The position numbers were made by a program, and so were the translations under genes. Shown here one piece after another: positions 9,508 through 17,233 of a DNA stretch of 64,000 nt (position 1 is its first letter; each line of letters starts with the position of its first letter). A model generated the notes under the pieces. The model searched no databases and was not told the origin of the DNA. It saw only the letters and a list, made by a program, of their open reading frames with translations. This DNA comes from Corynebacterium lemuris (GTDB lineage: Bacteria; Actinomycetota; Actinomycetes; Mycobacteriales; Mycobacteriaceae). Location: the NCBI RefSeq assembly GCF_024919295.1, contig NZ_JANWTC010000002.1:310001-374000 (forward strand), read 5' to 3'.

Positions 9508-10785
9508 TCAGTCCCGCGCCAGCTCGCCGTAGACCACGCTGCCCCCGCCGGCCCAGCCCACATCGGCGGAGATGCCGGACTGTTCACCCCCGATGACCCC
9601 GCGCAGCCGCCGCAGGGCGACGGTCTCGGCCCACTCGCGCTGCTCGATGCCGATGTGGCGGCGCCCGAGCTTATGGGCCACCGCCGAGGTGGTGCCCGAA
9701 CCCAGGTGGTAGTCCAGCACCGTGTCGCCCGGCTCCGTGAAGCGTTCGATGAGCAGCCGCAGCAGCGCCTCCGGTTTCTTGCCGTTGCGGAAGCTGACCC
9801 CGCCTTCCGCGGCGACCCGGTTATAGGCCGCGTGGACATCGAGGAAATTGGGGTGGGGCAGGCACGTGTGGTCCGGAGAGAGCGGCACGCCCTGGAAGTA
9901 GGAGCCGTTGCGGTTGCCGTTACGCGGGGTGTGGAAGTAGCGGCGGCCCAGGCCGTCCGCGCCGATGCCGGGGACCTCGATGAGTGTCATCGGGGCCAGG
10001 TCGAGCGGCTCCAGGTGGGCGACCCAGAAGCGCCCCGAGGAGTTCTTCTCCCGCAGGGAACCCCGGATGGAGTGGGTGCGGAACATCCCCTCCCCGGGCG
10101 TGACGTCGACCTTGCGCCAGGCCTCCGGCGGGTAGATGGTGCATTCTCGCCCGCCGAGGACGGTCGGTGTGCCGGGGCCGGTGACCTCGACCCGCCAGCG
10201 GTAGTCGCTCAGGTCGCGTTCCCGCCGTCGGCCGGGCATGCGGAAGTCGGGGTCGCGGGAGTAGACGAGGATCTGCTCGACGACGTCGTGGAACTGTTTG
10301 TCCGCTGTCAGTGTCCGGTCGGGGTGGCGGACCAGGGCGTGGAGGACGGCGACCTTGTGCAGTCCCTCGAACTGGTCGAGCATCACCTCGAGGTAGGCGG
10401 ACTGGTGGAAGCTGCACTGGAGGATGAAGACGGCGTCGTCGCGGAGCAGGGGCAGGGCGGCCCCGATCCGCTCGTGCATGAAACTCAGCCAGTCCGCCCG
10501 GCTGCGCCGGTCGGTATAGAGGTAGTCCGAACTGCCCGTGTTGTAGGGCGGATCGATGTAGGCCAGCCGCACCGTGCCACTGAGTAGCGGGGCCAGCGCC
10601 TGCAGCGCGGGCAGGTTGTCACCGCGCAGGATGAGGTTGTCGTGCGCGCCCAGGGCCGCGACCGGCTCGGTGCCGGAGCGGTGGTGCCGGTGCAGGGGGC
10701 CCAGCTGTGCGGGGGTCTGCGGGTGGGGGCTGTCCATGCCCTGCCAGACGAGGCGGACGCCGTGACGTACCGATGGGGAGGGCAT
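9508..10785 (-). CDS. Site-specific DNA methyltransferase, beta-class (probably N6-adenine)
   Basis: The protein has 425 residues. Motif IV DPPYNTG near residue 77 precedes motif I-like DYHLGSGTT near residue 365, the order of beta-class enzymes such as type III Mod subunits. The N-terminal NLILRGDNLPALQAL is also typical. DPPY suggests adenine as the target base. No restriction subunit or specificity subunit lies beside it, so it appears to be a solitary methylase. On the minus strand a TAGAAT -10 ends 7 bases before the ATG, suggesting a leaderless mRNA. It sits as a single gene between mog and the nitrite reductase locus, which suggests insertion. Confidence 0.85.
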   Translation of the reverse strand: MPSPSVRHGVRLVWQGMDSPHPQTPAQLGPLHRHHRSGTEPVAALGAHDNLILRGDNLPALQALAPLLSGTVRLAYIDPPYNTGSSDYLYTDRRSRADWLSFMHERIGAALPLLRDDAVFILQCSFHQSAYLEVMLDQFEGLHKVAVLHALVRHPDRTLTADKQFHDVVEQILVYSRDPDFRMPGRRRERDLSDYRWRVEVTGPGTPTVLGGRECTIYPPEAWRKVDVTPGEGMFRTHSIRGSLREKNSSGRFWVAHLEPLDLAPMTLIEVPGIGADGLGRRYFHTPRNGNRNGSYFQGVPLSPDHTCLPHPNFLDVHAAYNRVAAEGGVSFRNGKKPEALLRLLIERFTEPGDTVLDYHLGSGTTSAVAHKLGRRHIGIEQREWAETVALRRLRGVIGGEQSGISADVGWAGGGSVVYGELARD

Positions 10786-10815
10786 ACCCCGATTCTAACC
10801 TTTCTACAGGGCTTT

Positions 10816-11082
10816 TCAGGCGGTTCGCGTGAACTTCAGGCGCCAGTCGCGGGGTCCCTCCTGCAGGTAGGTCACCTCGAAGGTCCCGGCCCTGGCCTTG
10901 ACCTCATCAAGCAGGGGGAGGGGGTTGTGCGGGGCGATGAGGATCATCGACTCGCCGACCCGGCGCGAACCCAGGGCGCCGTGGATGGCCCCGTGGCGGA
11001 GCGCATGCGGGATGATGGCCGCGTTGAGGACGGGTGCCTCGTCCACTTCGCGGGCGTCGGAGAGCGGCAGCTGCATATTCAT
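10816..11082 (-). CDS. DUF2249 domain protein (88 aa)
   Basis: This small cytoplasmic protein ends in the family pattern of a leading LDAR-like DAREVD segment, an HNPLPLL core, and a closing WRLKFTR strand that matches DUF2249 proteins. The start ATG has a GGAGGA site (11091-11096) 8 bases upstream. A TACTAT -10 for this gene lies at 11135-11140, back to back with the promoter of the nitrite reductase operon. DUF2249 genes often occur near nitrite or NO reduction genes; its biochemical role is not established. The same frame stays open far upstream, but that part is antisense to the membrane protein gene. Confidence 0.75.
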   Translation of the reverse strand: MNMQLPLSDAREVDEAPVLNAAIIPHALRHGAIHGALGSRRVGESMILIAPHNPLPLLDEVKARAGTFEVTYLQEGPRDWRLKFTRTA

Positions 11083-11127
11083 GGTGGATGGTCCTCCGGG
11101 ATCGGGGAAGCGGAACCGGCTCAGGCC

Positions 11128-11155
11128 TGTCACCCAAATAGTACGATATAAACCG
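11128..11155. promoter_or_regulatory. Divergent promoter pair for DUF2249 and the nirK operon
   Basis: TACGAT at 11142-11147 (plus strand) ends 7 bases before the GTG start at 11155, the spacing expected for a leaderless message. On the opposite strand TACTAT (complement of 11135-11140) can serve the DUF2249 gene. The two -10 boxes are almost adjacent, so one bound regulator could control both directions. Confidence 0.45.
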
Positions 11156-12282
11156 TGGCAAAAAAGAAGTCCGCCGTGTGGCCCCGGGGCCTGCTGCTGA
11201 TGTTCGCGGGGGTCTCCCTGCTCACCGGCATGCTCGCCGGGCTCACCCTCCTCGGCCTCTGGGCGGGCACTCCGCTCGCCTCCCTGGGCACCGACCACGG
11301 TGCCCTCATGGTCTTCGGTTTCGTCGGCGGGGCAATCGGGATGGAACGCACCGTCGCGGCGAGGACCCGCTGGGCCTGGGCTGGTCCGGTGGCCAACGCC
11401 CTCGGCGTGGTCACGCTCCTGGCCGGCGCCCCGCGGCTGGTCCCGGCCACGGCCTTCACCGTGGCCTTCCTCGTGCTGGGCGCGGTGTATGTACTCATCC
11501 ACCGCCGCCAGGCCACCTACTCCGTCCTGGTCCAGGCGGTCGGGGTGATCGGGGTGGTCTTCGCCACCGTCTGGTGGGGCGGGGGAGCGGACTTCGCCGA
11601 CATCGTCCCCTATGCCGTCGTCTTCGCCGTGGCCACCATCATCGGGGAACGCATGGAACTGGCCCGGGTCTCCTTCGCCGGCACCGTCGCGGAGACCACC
11701 ATCACCGCCCTCGTTCTCGCCCTGGTCGCAGCGGCGCTGCTCTTCGCGGTGCAGCCGCAGCTCGGCTTCGCGCTCATGGGAGCACTGCTGATCGCGGTCG
11801 CCGTGGTCACCGTGCGTGTCGACGCCGCCCGCCGCCTCATCCACGCCGGGAAACTGCCGAAATACACCGCGATCTGCATGCTCGCCGGCTACGGCTGGCT
11901 CATCGCTGCGGGGCTGCTGTGGCTGGGTTTCGGGCACACCCGCGCCGGGCACCTCCACGATGCCGCCGTCCACTCCGTCTTCCTCGGATTCGTGGTCTCC
12001 ATGATCTTCGCCCACGCCCCCTTCATCCTCGGTGGGGTCATCCGCAGATCCATCCCCTACCACGCCACCCTCTATGCCCCGGTGGCCCTGCTCCACGCCG
12101 GGCTGGTCCTGCGGGTCGTCGCGGACCTGCGGGCCGCCGACCTCGCCTGGGTGGGCGGGGGAGTCCTCAACGTCGCCGCCGTGCTGTTGTTCATGGCCAC
12201 CGCCGTGACGCTGATCGCCACCGATAAACGCCGCCGCATCGCCCGGGAGCAGGCGCGGGCACGGAGGGCCGCCCGTGTCTGA
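11155..12282 (+). CDS. Polytopic membrane protein, NnrS/heme-copper-oxidase-I-like, upstream of nirK
   Basis: This 375-residue protein has about eleven membrane helices and no signal peptide. Histidines fall in helix contexts such as TDHGALMVFGFVGGAIGMER near residue 45 and DAAVHSVFLGFVVSMIFAHA near residue 270, reminiscent of NnrS and of subunit I of heme-copper oxidases. It begins with GTG behind a -10 at leaderless spacing and overlaps the next gene by 8 bases, so the three genes form one operon ending in nirK. A role in NO handling, heme or copper supply, or electron delivery to NirK is inference. The Arg-rich C-terminus should be cytoplasmic. Confidence 0.7.
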   Translation: MAKKKSAVWPRGLLLMFAGVSLLTGMLAGLTLLGLWAGTPLASLGTDHGALMVFGFVGGAIGMERTVAARTRWAWAGPVANALGVVTLLAGAPRLVPATAFTVAFLVLGAVYVLIHRRQATYSVLVQAVGVIGVVFATVWWGGGADFADIVPYAVVFAVATIIGERMELARVSFAGTVAETTITALVLALVAAALLFAVQPQLGFALMGALLIAVAVVTVRVDAARRLIHAGKLPKYTAICMLAGYGWLIAAGLLWLGFGHTRAGHLHDAAVHSVFLGFVVSMIFAHAPFILGGVIRRSIPYHATLYAPVALLHAGLVLRVVADLRAADLAWVGGGVLNVAAVLLFMATAVTLIATDKRRRIAREQARARRAARV

Positions 12283-13498
12283 GTTCCCACTCGCCGACGT
12301 CTCCCTGCGCCGACGCGGCCGCTACCACACGCTGGCTGCCGCGACGGTGGGCAGCTGGCTGCTCATCGGGTTGGGCATCATCCTCGCCCGGGCGCTCGGC
12401 GCGCCGGTCAGCTGGTGGGTGACGGTCCACGCCTTCACCCTCGGGGTGGTCACCACCGCGATCCTCATCTACTCGACCCACTTCACCGAGGCGTTGACCC
12501 GCACGGCCGCCGGCGGCTACCGCGGTGTGGTCACCCGGATCATCCTCGTCCAGGTCGGCCTGGTCCTGCTCGTCGTGGGTAAGGCCGGTTACGACTGGGG
12601 TGCGCTCGCTGATTTCGCCGCCACCCTGGTCATCTGGGCGGGGCTGTGGCACATGGCCGTCGTGTTCTCGCACCTGCGCAGCAGCCTGTCCGGGCAGTTC
12701 GCCGCCACCGTTCCCTTCTACCTCGCGGCCGCCGCCTTCCTCGTGCTGGCGGGGCTGATCGGCAATTTCGCCGGCCGCGGCGCCGGTGACTACACCGGCA
12801 TGATCGCCGGGCACTCCCGCGCGGCCATCTGGGGCTTCGCCTTCCTCACCGTGCTGGGCACCGTGGTCACGCTCCTGCCCACGATCTCCGGCACCCGGAT
12901 CAGTGACACCGCCCGGCGCCGCTGCACCCGGGCGCTGATCCTCCACTGTGCGGCCCTGCTCGGCGTGCTCATCGCGCACCTGCTCGGCCAGCCGGTGCTG
13001 GCCGGAGCACTTCAGCTGCTGGTCGTCGTGGCTGCGCTGCTGGTCATCCAGCCGGTGTTCGCCGGTGTCCTCGGCCAGCGGGCGCACTGGTCCACCGCGA
13101 CCCTCAGCGTCACCGCCGGCCTGCTGTGGTTGATTGCGGTGTGTGCCGCGGATGCCGTGAGCACCCTGCTGGCCGCCGATGCCCGGCAGGTCACCGCCCT
13201 GCTGGCCCCCGCCTTCCTGGGGGCCGGCCTGGTCCAGCTGATCACCGGCGTCCTGCACCACCTGCTGCCCACCCTCATCGGCGGCGGCCGGGAGCAGGTC
13301 CTGCGGTCCCGGAGTATGGCCGACAGGGCGGGTGTGGCCCGGGTGCTGCTGCTCAACCTCGGGGCCGTGTTCACCCTGCTCGCCCCGGACGGGCCGGCAC
13401 GCACGGCCGGGCTGATCATGATCGGGCTCGGCCTGGCCTCCCACGTCCTGTTCCTCATCCCGGCTGTCGCCGGCCAGCACCGGAAGGAGTCCCGTTGA
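12275..13498 (+). CDS. Second polytopic membrane protein of the nirK operon, COX1-like repeats
   Basis: This 407-residue protein has about twelve helices. Three segments share the pattern His, glycine-rich helix, then LP or a second His: VHAFTLGVVTTAILIYSTHF (near 50), GHSRAAIWGFAFLTVLGTVV (near 175) and ITGVLHHLLPTLIGG (near 325). The spacing recalls the heme-binding helices of heme-copper oxidases and NorB, but I see no full set of heme and CuB ligands. The GTG start overlaps the preceding gene by 8 bases. The TGA stop overlaps the TTG start of nirK, so the genes are coupled. The function is unassigned; a quinol- or NO-related role is plausible. Confidence 0.68.
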   Translation: MSEFPLADVSLRRRGRYHTLAAATVGSWLLIGLGIILARALGAPVSWWVTVHAFTLGVVTTAILIYSTHFTEALTRTAAGGYRGVVTRIILVQVGLVLLVVGKAGYDWGALADFAATLVIWAGLWHMAVVFSHLRSSLSGQFAATVPFYLAAAAFLVLAGLIGNFAGRGAGDYTGMIAGHSRAAIWGFAFLTVLGTVVTLLPTISGTRISDTARRRCTRALILHCAALLGVLIAHLLGQPVLAGALQLLVVVAALLVIQPVFAGVLGQRAHWSTATLSVTAGLLWLIAVCAADAVSTLLAADARQVTALLAPAFLGAGLVQLITGVLHHLLPTLIGGGREQVLRSRSMADRAGVARVLLLNLGAVFTLLAPDGPARTAGLIMIGLGLASHVLFLIPAVAGQHRKESR

Positions 13499-14910
13499 CC
13501 ATTCCCGTGGGCGCCCCCACCCCAGACAACCGCCCAGAGCCCGGCCCGGAGGCGCAGACCGGCTGGGCCTCCTGGCTGGTGATCGGCCTGGCCATCGCAG
13601 CCGTCATCGTCCTCGGCGTCACCCTGAGCACCGGGCCAGGCCCCCAGCGGGCACAGGCCCCGGCCGGGACCACCCAGACCGGGGAGACCGTCACGCAGAC
13701 CATCCGCATCGAGGGCATGTCCTACCACCCCAACCGGGTGGAGATCCCCGCCGGCAGCCGACTCGTCCTGGAGCTGGTCAACGGGGACAGTCAGCCGCAC
13801 GACCTCACCCTCAACGGCTTCACCACCGAACTGATCGACCCGGGTGGCTCCGCCACCTTCGACGCCGGTGTGTTCACCGCGGACACGGAAGGGTGGTGCA
13901 CCATCGCCGGGCACCGGGCGCAGGGGATGGTCTTCAACGTCGTGGTCACCGGCGCCACCGACACTTCCGCTCAGGCGACGGCCTCGGAGCAGAACCAGGT
14001 GACGGACGTGAACCCCTTCGCCGACGTGCCCAGTCCCGCCACCCGCCTGGCCGCCGACCTCCCGGAGGATGCCTGGTACGACCCCGCCCTCCCGCCCGCG
14101 CCCACCGGCACCGTCCACGAGCTGGCGTTCACCGTCTCCGAGGAGATCCGGGAGGTCGCCCCCGGCCACCAGCAGGCCCAGTGGCTGTTCAACGGCCAGG
14201 CCCCCGGGCCCACGCTGCGCGGGAAGGTCGGCGACACCTTCCGCATCACGCTCATCAACGACGGCACCATGGGACACTCCGTCGACTTCCACGCCGGGGA
14301 GGTCAGCCCCGACGCCCCCATGGCCACCATCTCACCGGGGGAGAGCCTGGTCTATGAATTCGTCGCCCGCCGCTGGGGGATCTGGATGTACCACTGCGCC
14401 ACCGCCCCCATGAGCCTGCACATCGCCAACGGCATGGCCGGCGCCGTCATCATCGACCCACCGGAAGGCCTCGACGAGGTCGGCCACGAGTACACGCTGC
14501 TCGCTCACGAGATCTTCCTCGGCCAGCGCGACACCGGCGCCGACGCCGAACGCGTCAACGCCGGCCGCCACGACCTGGCCGGTTTCAACGGCTACCCCAA
14601 CCAGTACGACCTGCGCCCCCTGGAGATCACCGCCGGGCAGCGGGTACGGTTCTGGGTCCTCAACATCGGCCCCGACAACCCGCTGAGCTTCCACATCGTC
14701 GGCGCCGTCTTCGACACCGTATTCAGTGAGGGCAGCTACTCCGTGCGCGCCGGGCTGGGGGAGTCCACCGGTGCGCAGGTGCTGCCGCTGCTGCCGGCCC
14801 AGGGCGGTTTCGTGGAGGTGACCTTCGACGAGCCGGGCACCTACACCTTCGTCAACCACATCATGACGGAAGGGGAGAGGGGGCAGCACGGCACCATCAT
14901 CGTCCGGTGA
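13495..14910 (+). CDS. nirK: Copper nitrite reductase NirK with extra N-terminal cupredoxin domain
   Basis: This 471-residue protein reduces nitrite to NO outside the membrane. The order is: an uncleaved membrane anchor (residues 16-40); a cupredoxin domain (about 60-150) with type 1 copper ligands visible in SQPHDL and EGWCTIAGHRAQGM; then the two-domain NirK core with GHSVDFHAG (His, catalytic Asp, His), WMYHCATAPMSLHIANGM (type 1 Cys, His, Met), SFHIVGAVFDTVF and a terminal VNHIM. The TTG start at 13495 has a GGAAGGAGT site 4 bases upstream and overlaps the previous stop. GTG at 13507 is an alternative. The last 14 bases overlap convergent mobA. Confidence 0.92.
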   Translation: MTIPVGAPTPDNRPEPGPEAQTGWASWLVIGLAIAAVIVLGVTLSTGPGPQRAQAPAGTTQTGETVTQTIRIEGMSYHPNRVEIPAGSRLVLELVNGDSQPHDLTLNGFTTELIDPGGSATFDAGVFTADTEGWCTIAGHRAQGMVFNVVVTGATDTSAQATASEQNQVTDVNPFADVPSPATRLAADLPEDAWYDPALPPAPTGTVHELAFTVSEEIREVAPGHQQAQWLFNGQAPGPTLRGKVGDTFRITLINDGTMGHSVDFHAGEVSPDAPMATISPGESLVYEFVARRWGIWMYHCATAPMSLHIANGMAGAVIIDPPEGLDEVGHEYTLLAHEIFLGQRDTGADAERVNAGRHDLAGFNGYPNQYDLRPLEITAGQRVRFWVLNIGPDNPLSFHIVGAVFDTVFSEGSYSVRAGLGESTGAQVLPLLPAQGGFVEVTFDEPGTYTFVNHIMTEGERGQHGTIIVR

Positions 14911-15469
14911 TGCCGACCTCACCGCGTTCGGCCAGTTCGCCGGGGGTGTCGTAGTCGCGTTCCGTGCCGTCGCCGTCGACCTCGATGACCAGGTCGGCGG
15001 CCCGCAACAGCTTCTTCGCCGCCTGATCACGCACGGTGTCCAGCCGGCCCAGCGCACGCTCCAGCCCCGCCGCCCGCCACACCGCGCACAGGGGCTGGAC
15101 ATGCCCGTCGGCGGCGCGCACGACAGCGGCGTCGGCTGCGGGGTGGTGGGCCAGGGCGTCGATGAGCAGGGACAGCAGGGCGGGTGAGTCCGGCGCGTCG
15201 ACGGAGAGCACGGCGACGAGATCAGCCCCCTCCAACGTCTGGAAACCGGCGGCGATGCCGGCCACGGGGCCACCGAAGGGCGGGTCCTCGCTGACCACGG
15301 GCACGGCCACCCCCAGATCCGGTTGCGGAGAGACGACCACCACCTCGTGGTCGGACAGTGCCGCCAGGAGATGGTCGACCAGGCGGACACCGTCGAGGGT
15401 GACCTGCGCCTTGTCCACCCCGCCCATGCGCTGGCCGCGCCCGCCCGCCAGGACGATGACGGCAGGCAT
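14897..15469 (-). CDS. mobA: Molybdenum cofactor guanylyltransferase MobA
   Basis: This 190-residue enzyme attaches GMP to Mo-molybdopterin to make the MGD form required by NarG. The nucleotide-binding signature LAGGRGQRMGGVDK lies at residues 7-20, and DAPDSPALL around residue 95 fits the metal site region. The ATG overlaps the moaC stop (TGATG), placing it last in the moaA-moeA-moaC-mobA operon. Its 3' end overlaps the nirK 3' end by 14 bases. Confidence 0.92.
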   Translation of the reverse strand: MPAVIVLAGGRGQRMGGVDKAQVTLDGVRLVDHLLAALSDHEVVVVSPQPDLGVAVPVVSEDPPFGGPVAGIAAGFQTLEGADLVAVLSVDAPDSPALLSLLIDALAHHPAADAAVVRAADGHVQPLCAVWRAAGLERALGRLDTVRDQAAKKLLRAADLVIEVDGDGTERDYDTPGELAERGEVGITGR

Positions 15470-15945
15470 CAGCGCGGCAGCTCGCGGGACCAGTCGCCCG
15501 AACGCCCGCCCGATTTCGCGGTGATGCCGCAGGTGCGCAGGTAGGCGGAACGGTCCACACCCTTGACCATGTCGATGATCGCGAGCGCGGCGACCGTCAC
15601 GGCGGTCAGGGCCTCCATCTCCACGCCGGTGCGGTCGGCGGTACGCACAGTGGCCTCGATGACGACGTGGTCGTCGAGGATCTCCAGATCGACCACGCAG
15701 CCGTGCACGCCGATGGTATGGGCCAGCGGCAGCAGATCCGGCACCTTCTTCGCCGCCGAGATGCCCGCGATCCGGGCGACGGCCAGGACATCGCCCTTGG
15801 GGACGGTCCCGTCGCGCAGCGCGGCCAGCACCTCCGGGGAGCAGGCGACCTCGCCGCGGGCGGTGGCCGCACGCACGGTCGGGTTCTTGGCGGTCACGTC
15901 GACCATGTGGGCCGCACCAGCGGCGTCGAGATGGGTGAACTTCAT
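15469..15945 (-). CDS. moaC: Cyclic pyranopterin monophosphate synthase MoaC
   Basis: This 158-residue enzyme converts the MoaA product into cyclic pyranopterin monophosphate. Family blocks are LTHLDAAGAAHMVDVTAK at the start, GISAAKKVPDLLPLAHTI near residue 75, VEMEALTAV near residue 118 and DMVKGVDR near residue 138, which carries catalytic residues. It is preceded by moeA with a 33-base gap containing GAAAGG (ribosome site) and runs into mobA with a one-base overlap. Confidence 0.95.
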   Translation of the reverse strand: MKFTHLDAAGAAHMVDVTAKNPTVRAATARGEVACSPEVLAALRDGTVPKGDVLAVARIAGISAAKKVPDLLPLAHTIGVHGCVVDLEILDDHVVIEATVRTADRTGVEMEALTAVTVAALAIIDMVKGVDRSAYLRTCGITAKSGGRSGDWSRELPR

Positions 15946-15978
15946 GGTTACCTTTCTTCAGGAACTAACTGGGCGCGG

Positions 15979-17223
15979 TCAGATGCGGCGCAGCAGGACA
16001 CCGACGGTATCGCCGCCCTGCAGCCGACCGGTACCCGGCTCGATGAGTGCGACCCCGTCCGTGCCGGCCAGGGAGGCCACCAGATGGGAACCGGTGCTGT
16101 GCCGGTTGAAGGGGGCTGCGACAGGCCGGCCGCCGGACCAGTCGAGGTGGACCGGGGCGAGGAAGGTGCGCTCCGGGGAGGCCGGAAAACTTACCCCCTC
16201 CGCGACGGTGGCGCGGATATGCGGGCGCTCCCACAACCCCCGGGTCGGGACGGTACCGGAGAGCGCCGCCAGCAGCGGCGGCACGTACAGGAGCCAGGAG
16301 ACGAAGGCTGCGACCGGGTTGCCCGGCAGGCACATCAGCACCGCCCGCCCACGGGTGCCCAGCCCCTGCGGTGAGCCCGGGCGCTGTGCCACGGTGCCGA
16401 ACCACACGCCCTCGCCCGAGGTGGCCTCCCGCACCACATCGAAGGCCCCGACGGAGACCCCGCCGGTGGTGACCACCAGGTCATGGGTGGCGCACAGCCG
16501 GTCGAGCACCGCCCGGAAATCAAGGGGCCGGTCACCGGAATGGACCTGCGTGACCTCGATACCCTGCTCGGCGAACAGGGCCGCGAGCATCGGCCGGTTC
16601 GAGTCCGGCAGCTGCCCCGGACCCGGGCGCATGCCCGGCTCGACCAGCTCGTCGCCGGAGGACAGGACCGCCACGCGGGGGCGGGGGAAGGCGGTCACCC
16701 GGGGCAGGCCCGCGGAGATCAGCGCCGCGACGGCGCCCGGGTCGACGCGGGTGCCGGCGGGGACGACGACCTCACCGGGGGTGATGTTCTCCGCCAGCGC
16801 GCGGATGTGCCGGCGTTCCGGGCGCACGGACCGGATGGTCACCGAACCGGGGAGGGGCTGCGGGCCACCGGGGATGTCGGTGTCCTCGACGGGGATGACC
16901 CGCAGGTCACCGTGGTGCTCGCCGACGGGGGCACCGGTCATGATCCGCAGGGCCGTACCGGCCGGGACATCGGCGGCCACACCGCCGGCGGGGATCTCGC
17001 CGGAAACGGGCAGCGTCCACGGGCCGGGGCCGTCGAGGTCGCCGTCGCGCACGAGGAAACCGTCCATGGCGGAATTGGAGAACGGCGGGACCGGCAGCAC
17101 CGCGACGGCATCGGCGGCGAGCACCAGTCCCGGGGCGTCGACGGGGGCGACGCTCACGGGCTCGCCGGGGGAGGCCAGGTCGAGGTCAAGGAGTGCTGCC
17201 AGATGTTCGGTGATGGACCGCAT
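15979..17223 (-). CDS. moeA: Molybdopterin molybdenumtransferase MoeA
   Basis: This 414-residue enzyme inserts molybdate into adenylylated molybdopterin. Recognition rests on PPFSNSAMDGFLVR near residue 45, VLSSGDELVEPG around residue 185, VVTTGGVSVGAFDVV near residue 250 and the substrate loop CLPGNPVAAFVSWL near residue 305. I chose the ATG at 17223 (MRSITEHL) because it lies 10 bases after the moaA stop and gives the normal family N-terminus; a longer reading would overlap moaA by over 100 bases. The ribosome site is weak, which suggests coupling to moaA translation. Confidence 0.92.
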   Translation of the reverse strand: MRSITEHLAALLDLDLASPGEPVSVAPVDAPGLVLAADAVAVLPVPPFSNSAMDGFLVRDGDLDGPGPWTLPVSGEIPAGGVAADVPAGTALRIMTGAPVGEHHGDLRVIPVEDTDIPGGPQPLPGSVTIRSVRPERRHIRALAENITPGEVVVPAGTRVDPGAVAALISAGLPRVTAFPRPRVAVLSSGDELVEPGMRPGPGQLPDSNRPMLAALFAEQGIEVTQVHSGDRPLDFRAVLDRLCATHDLVVTTGGVSVGAFDVVREATSGEGVWFGTVAQRPGSPQGLGTRGRAVLMCLPGNPVAAFVSWLLYVPPLLAALSGTVPTRGLWERPHIRATVAEGVSFPASPERTFLAPVHLDWSGGRPVAAPFNRHSTGSHLVASLAGTDGVALIEPGTGRLQGGDTVGVLLRRI

Positions 17224-17233
17224 GGAGACGAGA

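Noticed and set aside
11083..12096. Upstream extension of the DUF2249 frame to 426 codons
   Set aside because: The added part is antisense to the membrane protein gene and rich in Gly/Asp/Glu; the true start at 11082 has a good ribosome site.
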